NCBI GenBank assembly: GCA_004794785.1
Contig: SJOL01009693.1
Coordinates: forward strand, 67,968 to 131,967
Reading direction: 5' to 3'
Length of the DNA: 64,000 nucleotides
From: Opisthorchis felineus
Taxonomy: Eukaryota; Platyhelminthes; Trematoda; Opisthorchiida; Opisthorchiidae
Shown here in pieces: positions 63,653 through 64,000 of the stretch. How positions within the stretch are numbered: the first letter of the stretch is position 1; each line of letters starts with the position of its first letter. The translations under genes and the position numbers were made by a program. Below the pieces are notes generated by a model. It worked only from the letters and a program-made list of their open reading frames with translations, did not search any database and was not told where the DNA came from.

Positions 63653-64000
63653 TGTTCAGATAGCAACTGTTGGGTTTGAGACTTTCGCATCGTTGAAACA
63701 AGCATAAAAACGTTACTGACGTTATGCGGAGAATGAATCAGAAGCATACAGGCTGTAAGTTCGATTAGCCGATAACTACTTGGAATCTAAACACAGCGAT
63801 CCACAAGAAGGGAGGCCACTCCGAAGGATGGATTATTTTGGTCCCACCATCTCGGGGGAGAATGTATGTAAACCAACATCAGTGCACAAGGTTGATTAAA
63901 ACCTCAAAAATTCGGGGAATTCGTACGAATTTTTTCTGCTAATCTATTTTATATTGACTGGTCTCTAAGACACTGAATTCTACTAATCCCCACTGCTTTT

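Larger units (their letters stand above)
57728..64000. other. Upstream side of Axin; no certain exon
   Basis: Expected to be an Axin intron or the region before it. I looked for the RGS signature (FW.AC..F) on the minus strand and did not see it. It holds the tubulin-like fragment at 62234-62329, several dinucleotide runs and a G run at 62878-62888. Confidence 0.5.

Overview
Animal nuclear DNA, most likely from a liver fluke of the family Opisthorchiidae (Clonorchis/Opisthorchis type). The reasons are split genes with GT-AG introns from 81 bp to about 14.5 kb, AT-leaning non-coding DNA, many short interspersed repeats, and a tRNA-derived SINE. One reading frame of that SINE gives the peptide style '[16 protein letters not shown]', which I recall from predicted opisthorchiid proteins. 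The organism call is inference; the gene calls rest on exon translations and on matching splice phases. || Layout. 1-10023: no recognisable gene; it holds a degenerate SINE, an unbroken TAGA array of about 1.33 kb (5782-7114) and three copies of a second tRNA-like SINE, two of them head to head. 10024-38561, plus strand: a complete seven-exon SPARC/osteonectin gene. Its phases close exactly to 771 nt and 256 residues: signal peptide, follistatin-like domain, then an extracellular calcium-binding (EC) domain with an EF-hand pair whose second loop has lost its calcium ligands. 38562-43977: gene-free spacer. 43978-57727, minus strand: the last six recognised coding exons of Axin, with a GSK3-binding helix, a beta-catenin-binding motif, a low-complexity linker and a C-terminal DIX domain carrying an insertion of about 25 residues. 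The RGS end of Axin was not found. 57728-64000: no certain exon, but a short alpha-tubulin-like fragment lies at 62234-62329 (minus), with GC-rich and dinucleotide repeats around 59.6-60.2 kb. || SPARC (plus) and Axin (minus) are arranged tail to tail. SPARC is a secreted matrix protein and Axin a cytoplasmic scaffold of the Wnt/beta-catenin destruction complex; nothing in the sequence says they act together. Most remaining DNA is introns and spacer filled with degenerate repeats: two tRNA-type SINE families, a family recognised by a shared AACCCAGCTGAATC core, and a small foldback element. I saw no CRISPR array, bacterial gene, intact transposase or reverse transcriptase.
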